NCBI RefSeq assembly: GCF_902497775.2
Contig: NZ_OZ024668.1
Coordinates: 2,503,826 to 2,567,825 of the forward strand
Length of the DNA: 64,000 bases
Direction: 5' to 3'
Source: Pseudomonas fluorescens
GTDB lineage: Bacteria; Pseudomonadota; Gammaproteobacteria; Pseudomonadales; Pseudomonadaceae
Within the stretch, counting starts at the first letter, position 1; the number at the start of each line of letters is the position of its first letter. Position numbers and translations under genes: made by a program. The notes under the pieces are model-generated. The model saw only the letters and a program-made list of their open reading frames with translations. It was not told where the DNA came from and ran no database searches. This document shows positions 37,219-46,184 of this stretch, one piece after another.

Positions 37219-38181
37219 ATGCCTATCGCGTTTCAGTTGCGGATCCTCGCAGGCATCCTGGTGCTGCTGCCAGGCGTAGCGCTGGCCCAGGCCGTTGGCG
37301 GCCCGCTGTCGCCCTTGCCGGCAGTGCCCGAACTTGCGCCGCAGCGTGTGGAACTGGGCCGCAAACTGTTCAACGACCCGCGTCTGTCGCGTAACAACAG
37401 CCTGTCCTGTGCCAGCTGCCATCGCCTGGAGCGTGGCGGCGCCGACAACCAGGCGCGCGCGCCGGGTGTCGATGGTCAGCCGCTAGCGGTCAACACGCCC
37501 AGTGTGTTCAACGCCAGCCTGAACTTTCGCCAGTTCTGGGATGGCCGCGCGCAAAACCTGGAGGAGCAGGCGCATCTGGTGGTGCAGAGCCCCAGTGAGA
37601 TGGGCAGCGACTGGCAGGTGGTGGTGCAACGCATTGCCGAGGACCCTGACTACCGCGCAGGCTTCGCCCAGGCCTATGGCCAGGAGGTCGACGCAGCCGC
37701 CATCGAAAATGCCCTGGCCACCTTCCAGCGCACCTTGCTGACCCCAGGCTCTCGCTTCGACCGCTACCTGCAGGGCGACACCGCGATCCTGACTATCGAA
37801 GAAAAGTACGGCTACCAGCGCTTTCAGGAATACGGCTGCATCGCCTGCCACCAAGGGGTCAACATTGGCGGCAACATGCTGCAGAAATTCGGCGTGCTAG
37901 GTGATTACTTCAAGGATCGCGGCAACCCCACCGCCGCCGACCTCGGCCGCTTCAACATCACCGGCGACGAAGAGGACCGCCATGTGTTCAAAGTCCCGAG
38001 CCTGCGCAATGTCGCCGTCACGGCCCCGTACTTTCACGATGGTTCGGCAGCCACCCTGGAGGCCGCGGTGGATGTGATGTTCCGCTACCAGCTCGGGCGC
38101 ACGCCGAGCGCCGAAGACAAGGCGCTGATCATTCAGTTTCTCAAGACCCTCACCGGTGAGTGGCAGGGCAAACCACTATGA
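37219..38181 (+). CDS. Di-haem cytochrome c peroxidase family protein
   Basis: 320 residues with a signal peptide (ILVLLPGVALAQA) and two c-type haem sites, CASCH (64-68) and CIACH (207-211). The CcpA/MauG-type features FWDGRAQNLEEQ and PSLRNVAVTAPYFHDGS are present. A periplasmic enzyme that reduces H2O2 or oxidises a partner with electrons from cytochrome c. It overlaps the histidine kinase gene by 4 bp (ATGA), unusual for a housekeeping peroxidase, and suggests a role tied to the signalling pair, perhaps peroxide or redox sensing (inference). Confidence 0.92.
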   Translation: MPIAFQLRILAGILVLLPGVALAQAVGGPLSPLPAVPELAPQRVELGRKLFNDPRLSRNNSLSCASCHRLERGGADNQARAPGVDGQPLAVNTPSVFNASLNFRQFWDGRAQNLEEQAHLVVQSPSEMGSDWQVVVQRIAEDPDYRAGFAQAYGQEVDAAAIENALATFQRTLLTPGSRFDRYLQGDTAILTIEEKYGYQRFQEYGCIACHQGVNIGGNMLQKFGVLGDYFKDRGNPTAADLGRFNITGDEEDRHVFKVPSLRNVAVTAPYFHDGSAATLEAAVDVMFRYQLGRTPSAEDKALIIQFLKTLTGEWQGKPL

Positions 38182-39992
38182 TCCTGACCCGCCGTCGCAG
38201 CTTCCTGTTACTGGCAACCAGCGCCGCGCTGCTGGCCTCGGTACTGACGTACCTGTACCTGATGTCCAAGGCCGACGAGAGTGACACCTATGCCCAGGCC
38301 CGCGACCTGATCCGTCAGCTCAAGCAGAACGACTCGCAATGGGAAAACGAGATTCTCAAGGCGCGCACCGCCATCAACTACAACTACGACCCGCTGGTGG
38401 CGCCGCTTTTGGAAATGAAACGCCTGTGGCACACCTTCGACAGCATCGAAGCCCGCCACCAGCACGGCGACACGCCTGCCTGGCGCACGGCCTACGCCGA
38501 GTATCAGCAGGCATTCGAGGACAAATCCCAGCGGGTCGAACGTTTCAAGTCGCATAACGCCGTGCTGCGCAACTCCCTGGCGTTTTTGCCCACCGCCGCC
38601 GATGGCATCCAGGTCCAGCTTGGGCAGTTGGCCGATGCTGACACCCTGCGTTTACATAGCATCGCCACCGAGACCTACGACCTGATGCTCAGCAGCCTGG
38701 AATTCGCCCAGATGACCACCGATGACAAGGCAGCCGATATTCTCGTGGGTCTGAACAAGCTGGCGGTCAACAAAGAGCGCCTGCCCGAAGAGTTCCACGC
38801 CCCCATCGACACCCTCAGCAACCACATCGCCTTGATCTTGCGCGAGCAACCCAAGGTCAATCAGTTGCTGGAACAGATCGAGGCGATACCGCTGGCCGAG
38901 CGCCTGGACGCCATTACCCAGATGCTCGACCGCGATGAACGCGCAGCGCTCTTGATCGACCAGCGCTACCACTTCTATCTGCTGGTGTTTTCGACCCTGC
39001 TGGTGCTGTTGCTGCTATACATGGCCGTATGCCTGATGCGCAGCTTTGCTGAAATCAACCGGGTCAACCGCGCCCTGGTCGGCGCCAACGACGAACTGGA
39101 ACAGCGGGTCGAACGCCGCACCCAGGCCCTGACCCAGGCCAGCACCGCGCTGCAGCGCGAGATCGACGAACGCAAGCTGCTGGAAAGCCAGCTGGTGCAA
39201 TCGGAAAAACTTGCCTCCCTGGGCCAACTGGCCGCAGGCGTTGCCCATGAGGTCAACAACCCGATCGGTTTCGTCTCCTCCAACCTGGGCGCGCTGGACG
39301 ATTATTTCAGCCGCTTGCAGGGCATGCTCAAGGCCTACCGCGAGGCGGAAACCGCCATCGACCCGGCGGTCTTGAGTGCAAATCTTGCGACCCTGCGTAC
39401 CGAGATCGAGCTGGACTACATCCTTGACGACATCCCGCTGCTGATCCGCGAATCCAAGGATGGCATCAGCCGCGTCGGGCGCATCGTCAAAGACCTCAAG
39501 GACTTTTCCCGGGTGGATAGCAACCAGGATTGGCAGTGGGCCAACCTGCAGCAGGGCATAGAGTCGACCCTGAACATCGTGGCCAGTGAACTCAAATACA
39601 AAGCCGACGTGATCAAGGACTTTGCGCCGTTACCCGAGGTCGAGTGCCTGCCCTCGCAGATCAACCAGGTGATCATGAACCTGGTGGTCAATGCTGCCCA
39701 GGCCATGGGCCCGCAGCGCGGCACCATCACCCTGCGCACCGGTAGCGATGGCGAACAGGTATGGATCGAGGTCTCTGACAACGGCTGCGGTATTCCCAAC
39801 GATACCTTGCAGAAGATCTTCGACCCTTTCTACACCACCAAACCCGTCGGCCAGGGCACGGGGCTGGGATTGTCGTTGTCGTACGGGATCATCAAGCGAC
39901 ACCTGGGGCAGATACGGGTCGATAGCGAGGTAGGGGTCGGTACCCGGTTCAGGATCGAACTGCCGGTGCGCCAAACGCACAAAGCAGGCTGA
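38178..39992 (+). CDS. Sensor histidine kinase with periplasmic DAHL-like domain
   Basis: 604 residues. Membrane helix at 7-28, a helical periplasmic domain resembling DAHL at about 30-260, second helix near 262-285, then a coiled coil. The dimerisation domain has the phospho-acceptor H357 (GVAHEVNNPIG). The ATPase domain has N-box NLVVNAAQAM, G1 DNGCGIP and G2 GTGLGLSLSYGI. It begins with the ATG that overlaps the stop of the peroxidase gene. No receiver domain is fused, so the divergent response regulator is the natural partner. Confidence 0.92.
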   Translation: MILTRRRSFLLLATSAALLASVLTYLYLMSKADESDTYAQARDLIRQLKQNDSQWENEILKARTAINYNYDPLVAPLLEMKRLWHTFDSIEARHQHGDTPAWRTAYAEYQQAFEDKSQRVERFKSHNAVLRNSLAFLPTAADGIQVQLGQLADADTLRLHSIATETYDLMLSSLEFAQMTTDDKAADILVGLNKLAVNKERLPEEFHAPIDTLSNHIALILREQPKVNQLLEQIEAIPLAERLDAITQMLDRDERAALLIDQRYHFYLLVFSTLLVLLLLYMAVCLMRSFAEINRVNRALVGANDELEQRVERRTQALTQASTALQREIDERKLLESQLVQSEKLASLGQLAAGVAHEVNNPIGFVSSNLGALDDYFSRLQGMLKAYREAETAIDPAVLSANLATLRTEIELDYILDDIPLLIRESKDGISRVGRIVKDLKDFSRVDSNQDWQWANLQQGIESTLNIVASELKYKADVIKDFAPLPEVECLPSQINQVIMNLVVNAAQAMGPQRGTITLRTGSDGEQVWIEVSDNGCGIPNDTLQKIFDPFYTTKPVGQGTGLGLSLSYGIIKRHLGQIRVDSEVGVGTRFRIELPVRQTHKAG

Positions 39993-39997
39993 GCGCC

Positions 39998-40014
39998 GTC
40001 AATTTTCGGTCAAT
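39998..40014. promoter_or_regulatory. Direct hexamer repeat GTCAAT-N5-GTCAAT
   Basis: GTCAAT at 39998-40003 and again at 40009-40014 gives an 11-bp period, one helical turn, as in tandem sites of OmpR/PhoB-like regulators. It is about 220 bp before the exopolysaccharide operon, at the start of an AT-rich 243-bp gap that must hold the operon promoter. Identity of the binding factor unknown. Confidence 0.3.
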
Positions 40015-40235
40015 AGTGGCTTTTAAGTGGCCAATGATCACGATCTTCGCTAAATGCTTGAAAAACAGTAGCGCATTGTTGAAACAGGCAACTCGAGGAA
40101 AAGTCAAAAAAACGTCAGAAAAATTAATAAATGCTGCTCATCCGAAATGGGTAGCAGGATATTGGCGCACTGTTAAAGTCGGTCGGGCTGTCTTCTGGCT
40201 ACTGGTTATTTGTCTGACACTCAGGGAAATACAAC

Positions 40236-41630
40236 ATGCCAAACCCGACCCCCCGTATTGCGGTGCTGGGCGGACTTGTGTCGAGCCATAGCGGCGCGAC
40301 ACTGGACTGCTTTGCCGATCTGGACAGCCTGCTGGCTGCCCCCTCTTTCGACGTTCTGTTGCTGGACCAACCCGCCGCTATTGCCAGCCGGGCCTTGCGT
40401 ACCTTGCGCGCTGAAAGCCCCTACCGCTTCCAACTGATCTATTGCTGCCGTGAGCTGGATGACACCTGCATTGCCCTGAGCGATGGGCCGGCACCTGCCG
40501 ACCTGGACGAGCTGACGGTACGTTGGCAACTATGGCAGTCGCGCTTTGCCCGCTTCGAGCAATCACCGGGGCGTGAGCGCTTCGAAAGCCGGGTGCTGTC
40601 CTGGCTGTGGATGCGCGCCAGCGCACAAGTCCTCGCCGTGCGCGATCCGCAGGTGGCCCAGCACTACCGATATCCACTGCTTGAGGCGCTGGCCGGTGAA
40701 GAACTGGTCAGCAGCTTTGCCTGGCTGGGCCTGATGGTCCAGCAGGACTGGCTGGAAGAAGGCGAGATGCTCGACCGTATCCGCCTATGTGGCGAATGCG
40801 GCTCGGGGCGCTTGAACTTCGTGGATGTCTGCCCCGAATGCCAAGCCTTGAGCATCTCCCGGCAACCGTCGCTGCATTGCTTTACCTGCGGCCATGTAGC
40901 ACCGCAGGATGCATTCCTGAAGAATGCCATGCTGCTGTGCCCCAACTGCCTGAAGCAGTTGCGCCATATCGGCAGCGATTATGACCGCCCGCTGGAAAAC
41001 TACTGCTGCCGCGGCTGCCAGGCGTTCTTTGTCGATGCGGCCGTGCAGGCGCGCTGTATGGATTGTGGCCTGGCCCATGCACCGGACCGCTTGCGGGTCC
41101 GCGAGATTCGCCACTATCGCCTGACCGAAGCCGGTCGGCTGCGCTGCCGCCAGGGCCTGGACGGTCAAGCCGGCGATATCAGTCACTTCAGCCGGCTCAA
41201 CCTGCTGGGCGGGCGAACCTTCTACGACCTGCTCAACTGGCAATTGCAGATTGCCCGCCGCTACACCCCCTCGACCTTTTCGGTGCTGGGCCTGCGCTTC
41301 GTCAACCTTGACGAGACAGTCACACGCCTGGGCGAACACCGCGGGCATGCCTTTGTCGACAGCCTGGTAGCGCGCCTGCAGGAAGTCCTGCGCGAGACCG
41401 ACCGCTGCTCGCGCAGCACCGAAGAAATCCTTTGGGTCATGCTCCCGCAGACCGGTGCCGGGGGACTGAATACGGTCAAGCAGCGCCTGGGCCAGGTGGC
41501 CGAACTGTTCACCGCCCCCGAAGTCAGCTCGATCAGTTTGCGGATTTCCAGCCTGACGGCGCCGCATGACCTTCATGGCGATGAAAATGCCGAGCTGCTG
41601 CTGGCCCGCGTAGCCAGTGAGCTGACATGA
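40236..41630 (+). CDS. TackOD1 zinc-ribbon protein with degenerate GGDEF domain
   Basis: 464 residues. Residues 1-180 have no recognised enzyme motif. Residues 185-290 carry a cysteine-rich TackOD1-type metal-binding domain with many CxxC pairs (CGECG, CPEC, CFTCGH, CPNC, CCRGC, CMDCG) and the typical RHIGSDYDRPLE. Residues 310-460 have the fold pattern of a GGDEF domain, but the signature is lost (RSTEEILWVMLP where GGDEF would be), so diguanylate cyclase activity is unlikely. First gene of the exopolysaccharide operon; AGGGAAAT precedes the ATG. Probably a regulatory or allosteric component, perhaps sensing c-di-GMP or metal (inference). Confidence 0.85.
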   Translation: MPNPTPRIAVLGGLVSSHSGATLDCFADLDSLLAAPSFDVLLLDQPAAIASRALRTLRAESPYRFQLIYCCRELDDTCIALSDGPAPADLDELTVRWQLWQSRFARFEQSPGRERFESRVLSWLWMRASAQVLAVRDPQVAQHYRYPLLEALAGEELVSSFAWLGLMVQQDWLEEGEMLDRIRLCGECGSGRLNFVDVCPECQALSISRQPSLHCFTCGHVAPQDAFLKNAMLLCPNCLKQLRHIGSDYDRPLENYCCRGCQAFFVDAAVQARCMDCGLAHAPDRLRVREIRHYRLTEAGRLRCRQGLDGQAGDISHFSRLNLLGGRTFYDLLNWQLQIARRYTPSTFSVLGLRFVNLDETVTRLGEHRGHAFVDSLVARLQEVLRETDRCSRSTEEILWVMLPQTGAGGLNTVKQRLGQVAELFTAPEVSSISLRISSLTAPHDLHGDENAELLLARVASELT

Positions 41631-41640
41631 GGAGATCGCC

Positions 41641-42969
41641 ATGCCGCCGTTTCTTGAACAGCTCTACAACGCGCTGTACCCGTTAACCGGGCCCGATGGC
41701 CTGAGCCGCTTGTTCTTCATGCTCTTTCCCTACTTCCTGCTGCTGGAGCTGCCGTTGACCCTGCTGGTGCTGCTGGGCGTGTTGCGCTGGTTCGTGCGCC
41801 GCCAGTCCTCCACGCCGCAACTGAATCTGTACCTGCCGCGGGTGTCGTGCATCATCACCTGTTACAGCGAGGGCCTGGATGTGCAAAAGACCCTGCTGAG
41901 CCTGTGCGAACAAACCTATCCGGGGCATATTGAGCTGATTCCGGTGGTCGATGGCGCCACCGTCAATCAACCAACCCTGCGCGCCGTGCGCAGCTTTCGC
42001 CTCGATCCGCGGCTATACCCCAAGCGCCACTTGCGCCCCATCGCCAAATGGCAGCGCGGAGGCCGGGTGTCATCGTTGAACGCCGGACTGTCATTTGCCA
42101 GTGGCGAGATTGTCATGGCCCTGGATGGCGATACCTCGTTCGACAACAACATGGTCAGCTCGATTGTCCGCCATTTCGCCGACCCTTCGGTGCCTGCCGT
42201 GGCGGGGAGCTTGCGGGTGCGCAATATCTGGTCCTCGGTATCGACGGCGATGCAGGCACTGGAATACTTGCTGTCGATCCACATGTCCAAGATCGGCCTG
42301 GCCGAGTGGAATCTGGTCAACAATGTGTCTGGCGCTTTCGGGGCCTTTCGTCGCAGTTTTCTGGTCAAGATCGGTGGCTGGAACACCCACACCGCCGAAG
42401 ACCTGGACCTGACTCTGCGGATCAAAAGCTATTTCGCCCGCCACAACCTGCGCATCCCGTTCGAACCCCAGGCCGTCGGCCACACCGACGCACCGGCCAC
42501 TTTCGGGCAATTTCTAATGCAGCGTTTGCGCTGGGATGGCGACCTGTTCTTCCTGTATGTGCGCAAGCACAACCACAACATCAATCCCACACTGCTGGGC
42601 TGGCCAACGTTCATCATGGTGCTGGTCAGTGGGTTCTTTTTCCAACTGGTGTTGCCGTTCATCATCCTCGGCTACCTACTGCTTGCGCTGTTCGTGCTGC
42701 CCGGCACCACGCTGCTGATCCTCGCCTCATTGATCTACCTGTTGTACCTGTCGATCACCCTGGTGCTGTTCATGGTCATGTTGCTGATGGTCTCCGACCG
42801 ACCGCGCCAGGACGTGCGCCTGGCCGTGCTGGTGCCAGTGTTCCCGTTGTTTATGCTGATCATGCGCTGCTGGAGTGCGGTGGCCATGCTCAATGAGGTG
42901 TTCCGTCGCGGCCATGAGGAAAGCAGCATGGCGCCTTGGTGGGTCCTGAAAAAAGCCACGAGGTTCTAA
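41641..42969 (+). CDS. Processive family 2 glycosyltransferase (exopolysaccharide synthase)
   Basis: 442 residues. An N-terminal membrane helix (FMLFPYFLLLELPLTLLVLLGVL), a cytoplasmic GT2 domain, and four or so C-terminal helices. All catalytic motifs are present: D104 (VVDGA), D162-x-D164 (LDGDTSF), E253-D254 (TAEDLDL) and Q294-xx-R297-W298. This arrangement is that of hyaluronan/PgaC/cellulose-type synthases that extend and secrete a beta-linked polymer. No PilZ domain is fused. GAGGAG precedes the ATG, 10 bp after the TackOD1 gene. The donor sugar is unknown; the epimerase in the operon suggests a UDP-galactose or UDP-GalNAc/uronate type sugar. Confidence 0.92.
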   Translation: MPPFLEQLYNALYPLTGPDGLSRLFFMLFPYFLLLELPLTLLVLLGVLRWFVRRQSSTPQLNLYLPRVSCIITCYSEGLDVQKTLLSLCEQTYPGHIELIPVVDGATVNQPTLRAVRSFRLDPRLYPKRHLRPIAKWQRGGRVSSLNAGLSFASGEIVMALDGDTSFDNNMVSSIVRHFADPSVPAVAGSLRVRNIWSSVSTAMQALEYLLSIHMSKIGLAEWNLVNNVSGAFGAFRRSFLVKIGGWNTHTAEDLDLTLRIKSYFARHNLRIPFEPQAVGHTDAPATFGQFLMQRLRWDGDLFFLYVRKHNHNINPTLLGWPTFIMVLVSGFFFQLVLPFIILGYLLLALFVLPGTTLLILASLIYLLYLSITLVLFMVMLLMVSDRPRQDVRLAVLVPVFPLFMLIMRCWSAVAMLNEVFRRGHEESSMAPWWVLKKATRF

Positions 42970-45102
42970 ATGCGCTCATTTCTCCTGATATTGACCCTGT
43001 CCATGACCTGTAGCCTTGTCCAGGGAGAGCCTCTGACGCTTCAGGAACTGCTCGATCGGCAACAGAATGATCCTTTGCTGCGCGCCGGCGCAGCCGACCT
43101 GCGCGCGCTCGAAGCCGAAGCCAAACTGCACGAGGACCGAGCCGGCTGGCAGGTATTTGCCGGGGCCGGCGTTGGGCGATTCGAAGAGTTGGTTACCGAT
43201 GATATTCGCGATGATTACTATGGCCGCAACCTCAGCCTGGGTGTCCGCCACCCACTGCTCGGCAGCCTCAACCGCCAGCTTGAACTGCTTGAGGCCAATC
43301 AGTATCAACAGCAACGCCAGCAACTGCGCCAGGCCCTGCTCCGGGCCAGCCGGCGTCTGGCACTGCGCAGTGCTTACGCCGACTGGTGGCGCGCGCAGCA
43401 GGAGCTAGCGCTGTGCCAGACCTTGCACACAGCCGCCGTCGAAGCCGCCGAGAAAATTCACCTGCGCCACCGCAGTGGCTGGTTGCGTGATTCGCAGGCG
43501 CAGTTGCGCCTTGGCGAATGGCAGGCCATGACCCAGCGCTGTGAGGGCTTGCCCAGACTGGAAGCGGACATCCGCGCCGACATCAGCGTGCTCAGCGCCC
43601 GCCCGGTGCCGGCCAGTGCCCAGGCCGTGGCCGAACCACTGGCCTTGGCTCCCGAACCACCAGACCGTTGGCAAACCATGCTCAACCGTCACCCACGGAT
43701 CAGCGAGAAACAGAACCTGCGCGCCGAGGCTGACGAGCAGCGTCACAGCCCGTGGTATCACGCTGTCGATTCGGACGTCATCGTTGCCGCAAGCAAGGAG
43801 TACCGCAGTGGCGCAGAGAAATCCGGCAGTGGCATGCTGGTCGCGCTGAACTTCTCCATGCCCTTTGACCTGGTCGGCAACAGCCGGGCACGCAAGCAAC
43901 TGGCCGAAGCCCGTTATGACGCCGCCACCGAGCGCCTCGAAGCCGAACGCCAGACCCTTGGCCTGGAGCTCAGCAAAGCATTGCGCGCTCAGTACGCCGG
44001 GCAAATCAGCCTGGAGCAGCGGCGCCAGCAACGCAGCGTGGTTGCCCAGGCCCTGCAGGAAGAAGAACGGCGCGATACCAGCGGTAGCGACGAGGGTTTC
44101 GACGGCCAGTTGCTGGCCAAACGGCTCTACCACCAGAGCGGCTTCGACCTGATCGCCGCCTGGCATGCCGCCTGGCTGCGCCAGGCCAACCTTGACCTGC
44201 TGGTCGAGGACGCCCCCGAGGCCGAGCAACTGCTCGGTCGCGAGCGACAGCAATGGTCACCGTTGAACAGTACGGCAACTGCCTTCCCCCTGCTTGCCAA
44301 CACCCTCCTGCCCAGCGCCCCTGGCCGCACATCGACAACCACCACCGCGACCTGGAACCAGGCCACCTATGTCTGGAACAGTTCGGCCTTGCTCGATAGA
44401 CGCCGCAGCGACACAGAACTACAGGCGCTGCGAACGGCCGGCATGTCGAAAATCTACCTGGGGCTGAACGGCGCACAAGTGCGCAACCTGGCCGCCACCC
44501 GCCAAGCGCTGGAACAACTGCTGGCAAAAGCCACGCGCCAGGACATGCAGATCAGCCTGCTGCTCGGCGACCCGAGCTGGATCGAAGCCGGCCAGCGTCA
44601 TGAGTTGATCGAACTGCTGGAAAAGCTCCAGGGCCTGGCCTTCACCAGCCTGCACCTGGACCTGGAAGTCGAACAACTGGGTTGGCCGGTAGCCGATCAA
44701 CGTCTGCGCGACTGGCTCGACACCTTGAAGGCCGCCGCCGCTACCAGCCCGTGGCCAGTTGAAATTGCCAGCCACCCGCGCTGGTTCGAGCCCGACCCAC
44801 CGGGCAAGACCTGCGTGCCCTGCGCCCTGCCCGCCCTGGATGTGCGCCAGGTCAGCGTGATGATTTACACAAGTAATGGCGAGCGAGGCGCCGAACGCGC
44901 CAAAGCCATTGCCCGGCGTTGGCCGGACTTGCGTTTTCGCCTGGCCCAAAGCGTAGAGCCACAACTGCTCAAGTCCGAGAGCTGGGCCGGGCATTCACCT
45001 GAGCAGTTGCAACAGCAAGTCGCCGACTGGCGCACGCAGCTATCCCCTCACGGCATCGCCGGCATTGACTGGCAAGCCTGGGCTGACTATCCAAAACGGT
45101 GA
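42970..45102 (+). CDS. TolC-like outer-membrane protein fused to a TIM-barrel-like domain
   Basis: 710 residues. Signal peptide 1-19. Residues 20-415 look like an outer-membrane efflux (TolC) protein: long helices of Q, A, L, R and E with NLSLGVRHPLLGSLNRQLELLEANQ and a second repeat with MLVALNFSMPFDLVGNSRARKQLAEARY. After a Ser/Thr/Pro linker (about 430-465), residues 465-710 read as an alpha/beta barrel (ATYVWNSSALL, GMSKIYLGLNG, MQISLLLGDPSW, FTSLHLDLEVEQLG, WPVEIASHPRWF, VSVMIYTSNG). This resembles glycoside-hydrolase-like domains. The fusion is not a family I know. It starts immediately after the GT2 stop. A role in exporting and trimming the polymer is inferred. Confidence 0.8.
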   Translation: MRSFLLILTLSMTCSLVQGEPLTLQELLDRQQNDPLLRAGAADLRALEAEAKLHEDRAGWQVFAGAGVGRFEELVTDDIRDDYYGRNLSLGVRHPLLGSLNRQLELLEANQYQQQRQQLRQALLRASRRLALRSAYADWWRAQQELALCQTLHTAAVEAAEKIHLRHRSGWLRDSQAQLRLGEWQAMTQRCEGLPRLEADIRADISVLSARPVPASAQAVAEPLALAPEPPDRWQTMLNRHPRISEKQNLRAEADEQRHSPWYHAVDSDVIVAASKEYRSGAEKSGSGMLVALNFSMPFDLVGNSRARKQLAEARYDAATERLEAERQTLGLELSKALRAQYAGQISLEQRRQQRSVVAQALQEEERRDTSGSDEGFDGQLLAKRLYHQSGFDLIAAWHAAWLRQANLDLLVEDAPEAEQLLGRERQQWSPLNSTATAFPLLANTLLPSAPGRTSTTTTATWNQATYVWNSSALLDRRRSDTELQALRTAGMSKIYLGLNGAQVRNLAATRQALEQLLAKATRQDMQISLLLGDPSWIEAGQRHELIELLEKLQGLAFTSLHLDLEVEQLGWPVADQRLRDWLDTLKAAAATSPWPVEIASHPRWFEPDPPGKTCVPCALPALDVRQVSVMIYTSNGERGAERAKAIARRWPDLRFRLAQSVEPQLLKSESWAGHSPEQLQQQVADWRTQLSPHGIAGIDWQAWADYPKR

Positions 45103-45109
45103 ACGGCTC

Positions 45110-46153
45110 ATGAACATTCGCTTTGACAGTCCAAAGGAACTCAACCCAACCCAGGATCACGGCCTCAAGGTGCTGTATGCCCCTGGCAAGCGCATGGCCT
45201 TCCGTCTGCGTTGGTACCTGATCCTGTTCCTGGTCGCCAGCCCCTTGCTTTGGCTGGTAGGCAAACTGCTGTTTGGCCTGATCCTGATCGACGCGCCCGC
45301 GCAACTGCGCCTGCCGATCGAGGAGGTGCGCGCACGTGATGCCGGCCGGGTCGAACAAGTGCATGTCGCCGCCGGTGAACAGGTCCAGCCCGGGCAGTTG
45401 CTGGTCAACCTGGAAAACCCGGAATGGCGCATACGCCTGCTGCAACTGGCAGCCTTGCCCACGCAAGTACCGGTGGCCGCTGATTCCGAGTGGGTGAACC
45501 GTGAGCGGCAGTCGCTGCGTGCCAATGCCGGCCGCGCCGGGCAGCGCGTACAGCAGGTCGAGGGACTGCTTGCCCAGGGCGCCGCCACCCGCGGTGAACT
45601 GCAGGCGGCGCAGAGCGAACGCGATCGACTCCAGGCAGAACTGGCGGCCTTTGAGCGGCGCGAGCAGTTGACCCGCCAGCCGCCGCGCGACTTTGACCGC
45701 CAGTTGATCGAGCAAAATGCCGAGCGACAATGGCTGCAAACCCGGCTGGCGGCGCTGTCGCTCACTGCGCCCGAGGCCGGGCGCATCGCCGAAGTGATGG
45801 TCATCCCCGGAGAGAATGTCGGCCCCGGGACTTTGCTGATGCGCCTGGAGCGCATGGACGATCCACTCCTGTGGATCTACCTGGAGCCGCAGAACATCAG
45901 TTATGCCGGCGTTGGCCAAGCCCTGCAGGTGCGCATGCCCGATGGTGAATGGCGCGATGCCCATGTGGTGCAGGCGGTCGATAGCGCCGGCCGCACACCA
46001 GTGGTGCTGCGCGGCCCGTTTGCCGCCAGCGAGATGGGCTTGCAAGTGGCCGCGCGCTTCGATCAGGCGCTGCCAGCGCGTTGGCGTATCGACCAGTTGC
46101 CGCTGCATGTGCGCTTCCCGACCGACTGGAAGCGCACCCTGAGCATTGACTGA
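45110..46153 (+). CDS. HlyD/Alg44-like membrane-fusion protein
   Basis: 347 residues. A cytoplasmic N-terminus of about 45 residues precedes one membrane helix (WYLILFLVASPLLWLVGKLLFGLILI). Two lipoyl half-motifs flank a helical hairpin: RDAGRVEQVHVAAGEQVQPGQLLVNLENPEW and LTAPEAGRIAEVMVIPGENVGPGTLLM. A beta-barrel end follows. It should bridge the inner-membrane synthase and the TolC-like protein. ATG at 45110 lies 7 bp after the previous stop, with a weak ribosome site, so coupling is likely. No PilZ domain is visible, unlike Alg44. Confidence 0.88.
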   Translation: MNIRFDSPKELNPTQDHGLKVLYAPGKRMAFRLRWYLILFLVASPLLWLVGKLLFGLILIDAPAQLRLPIEEVRARDAGRVEQVHVAAGEQVQPGQLLVNLENPEWRIRLLQLAALPTQVPVAADSEWVNRERQSLRANAGRAGQRVQQVEGLLAQGAATRGELQAAQSERDRLQAELAAFERREQLTRQPPRDFDRQLIEQNAERQWLQTRLAALSLTAPEAGRIAEVMVIPGENVGPGTLLMRLERMDDPLLWIYLEPQNISYAGVGQALQVRMPDGEWRDAHVVQAVDSAGRTPVVLRGPFAASEMGLQVAARFDQALPARWRIDQLPLHVRFPTDWKRTLSID

Positions 46154-46184
46154 GCTCGCTTGTTCATTTGCGGAGTAACCGAAG

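Noticed and set aside
40016..40291. Possible 91-codon gene before the TackOD1 gene
   Set aside because: It runs into the well-supported start at 40236 in another frame and lacks a ribosome site.
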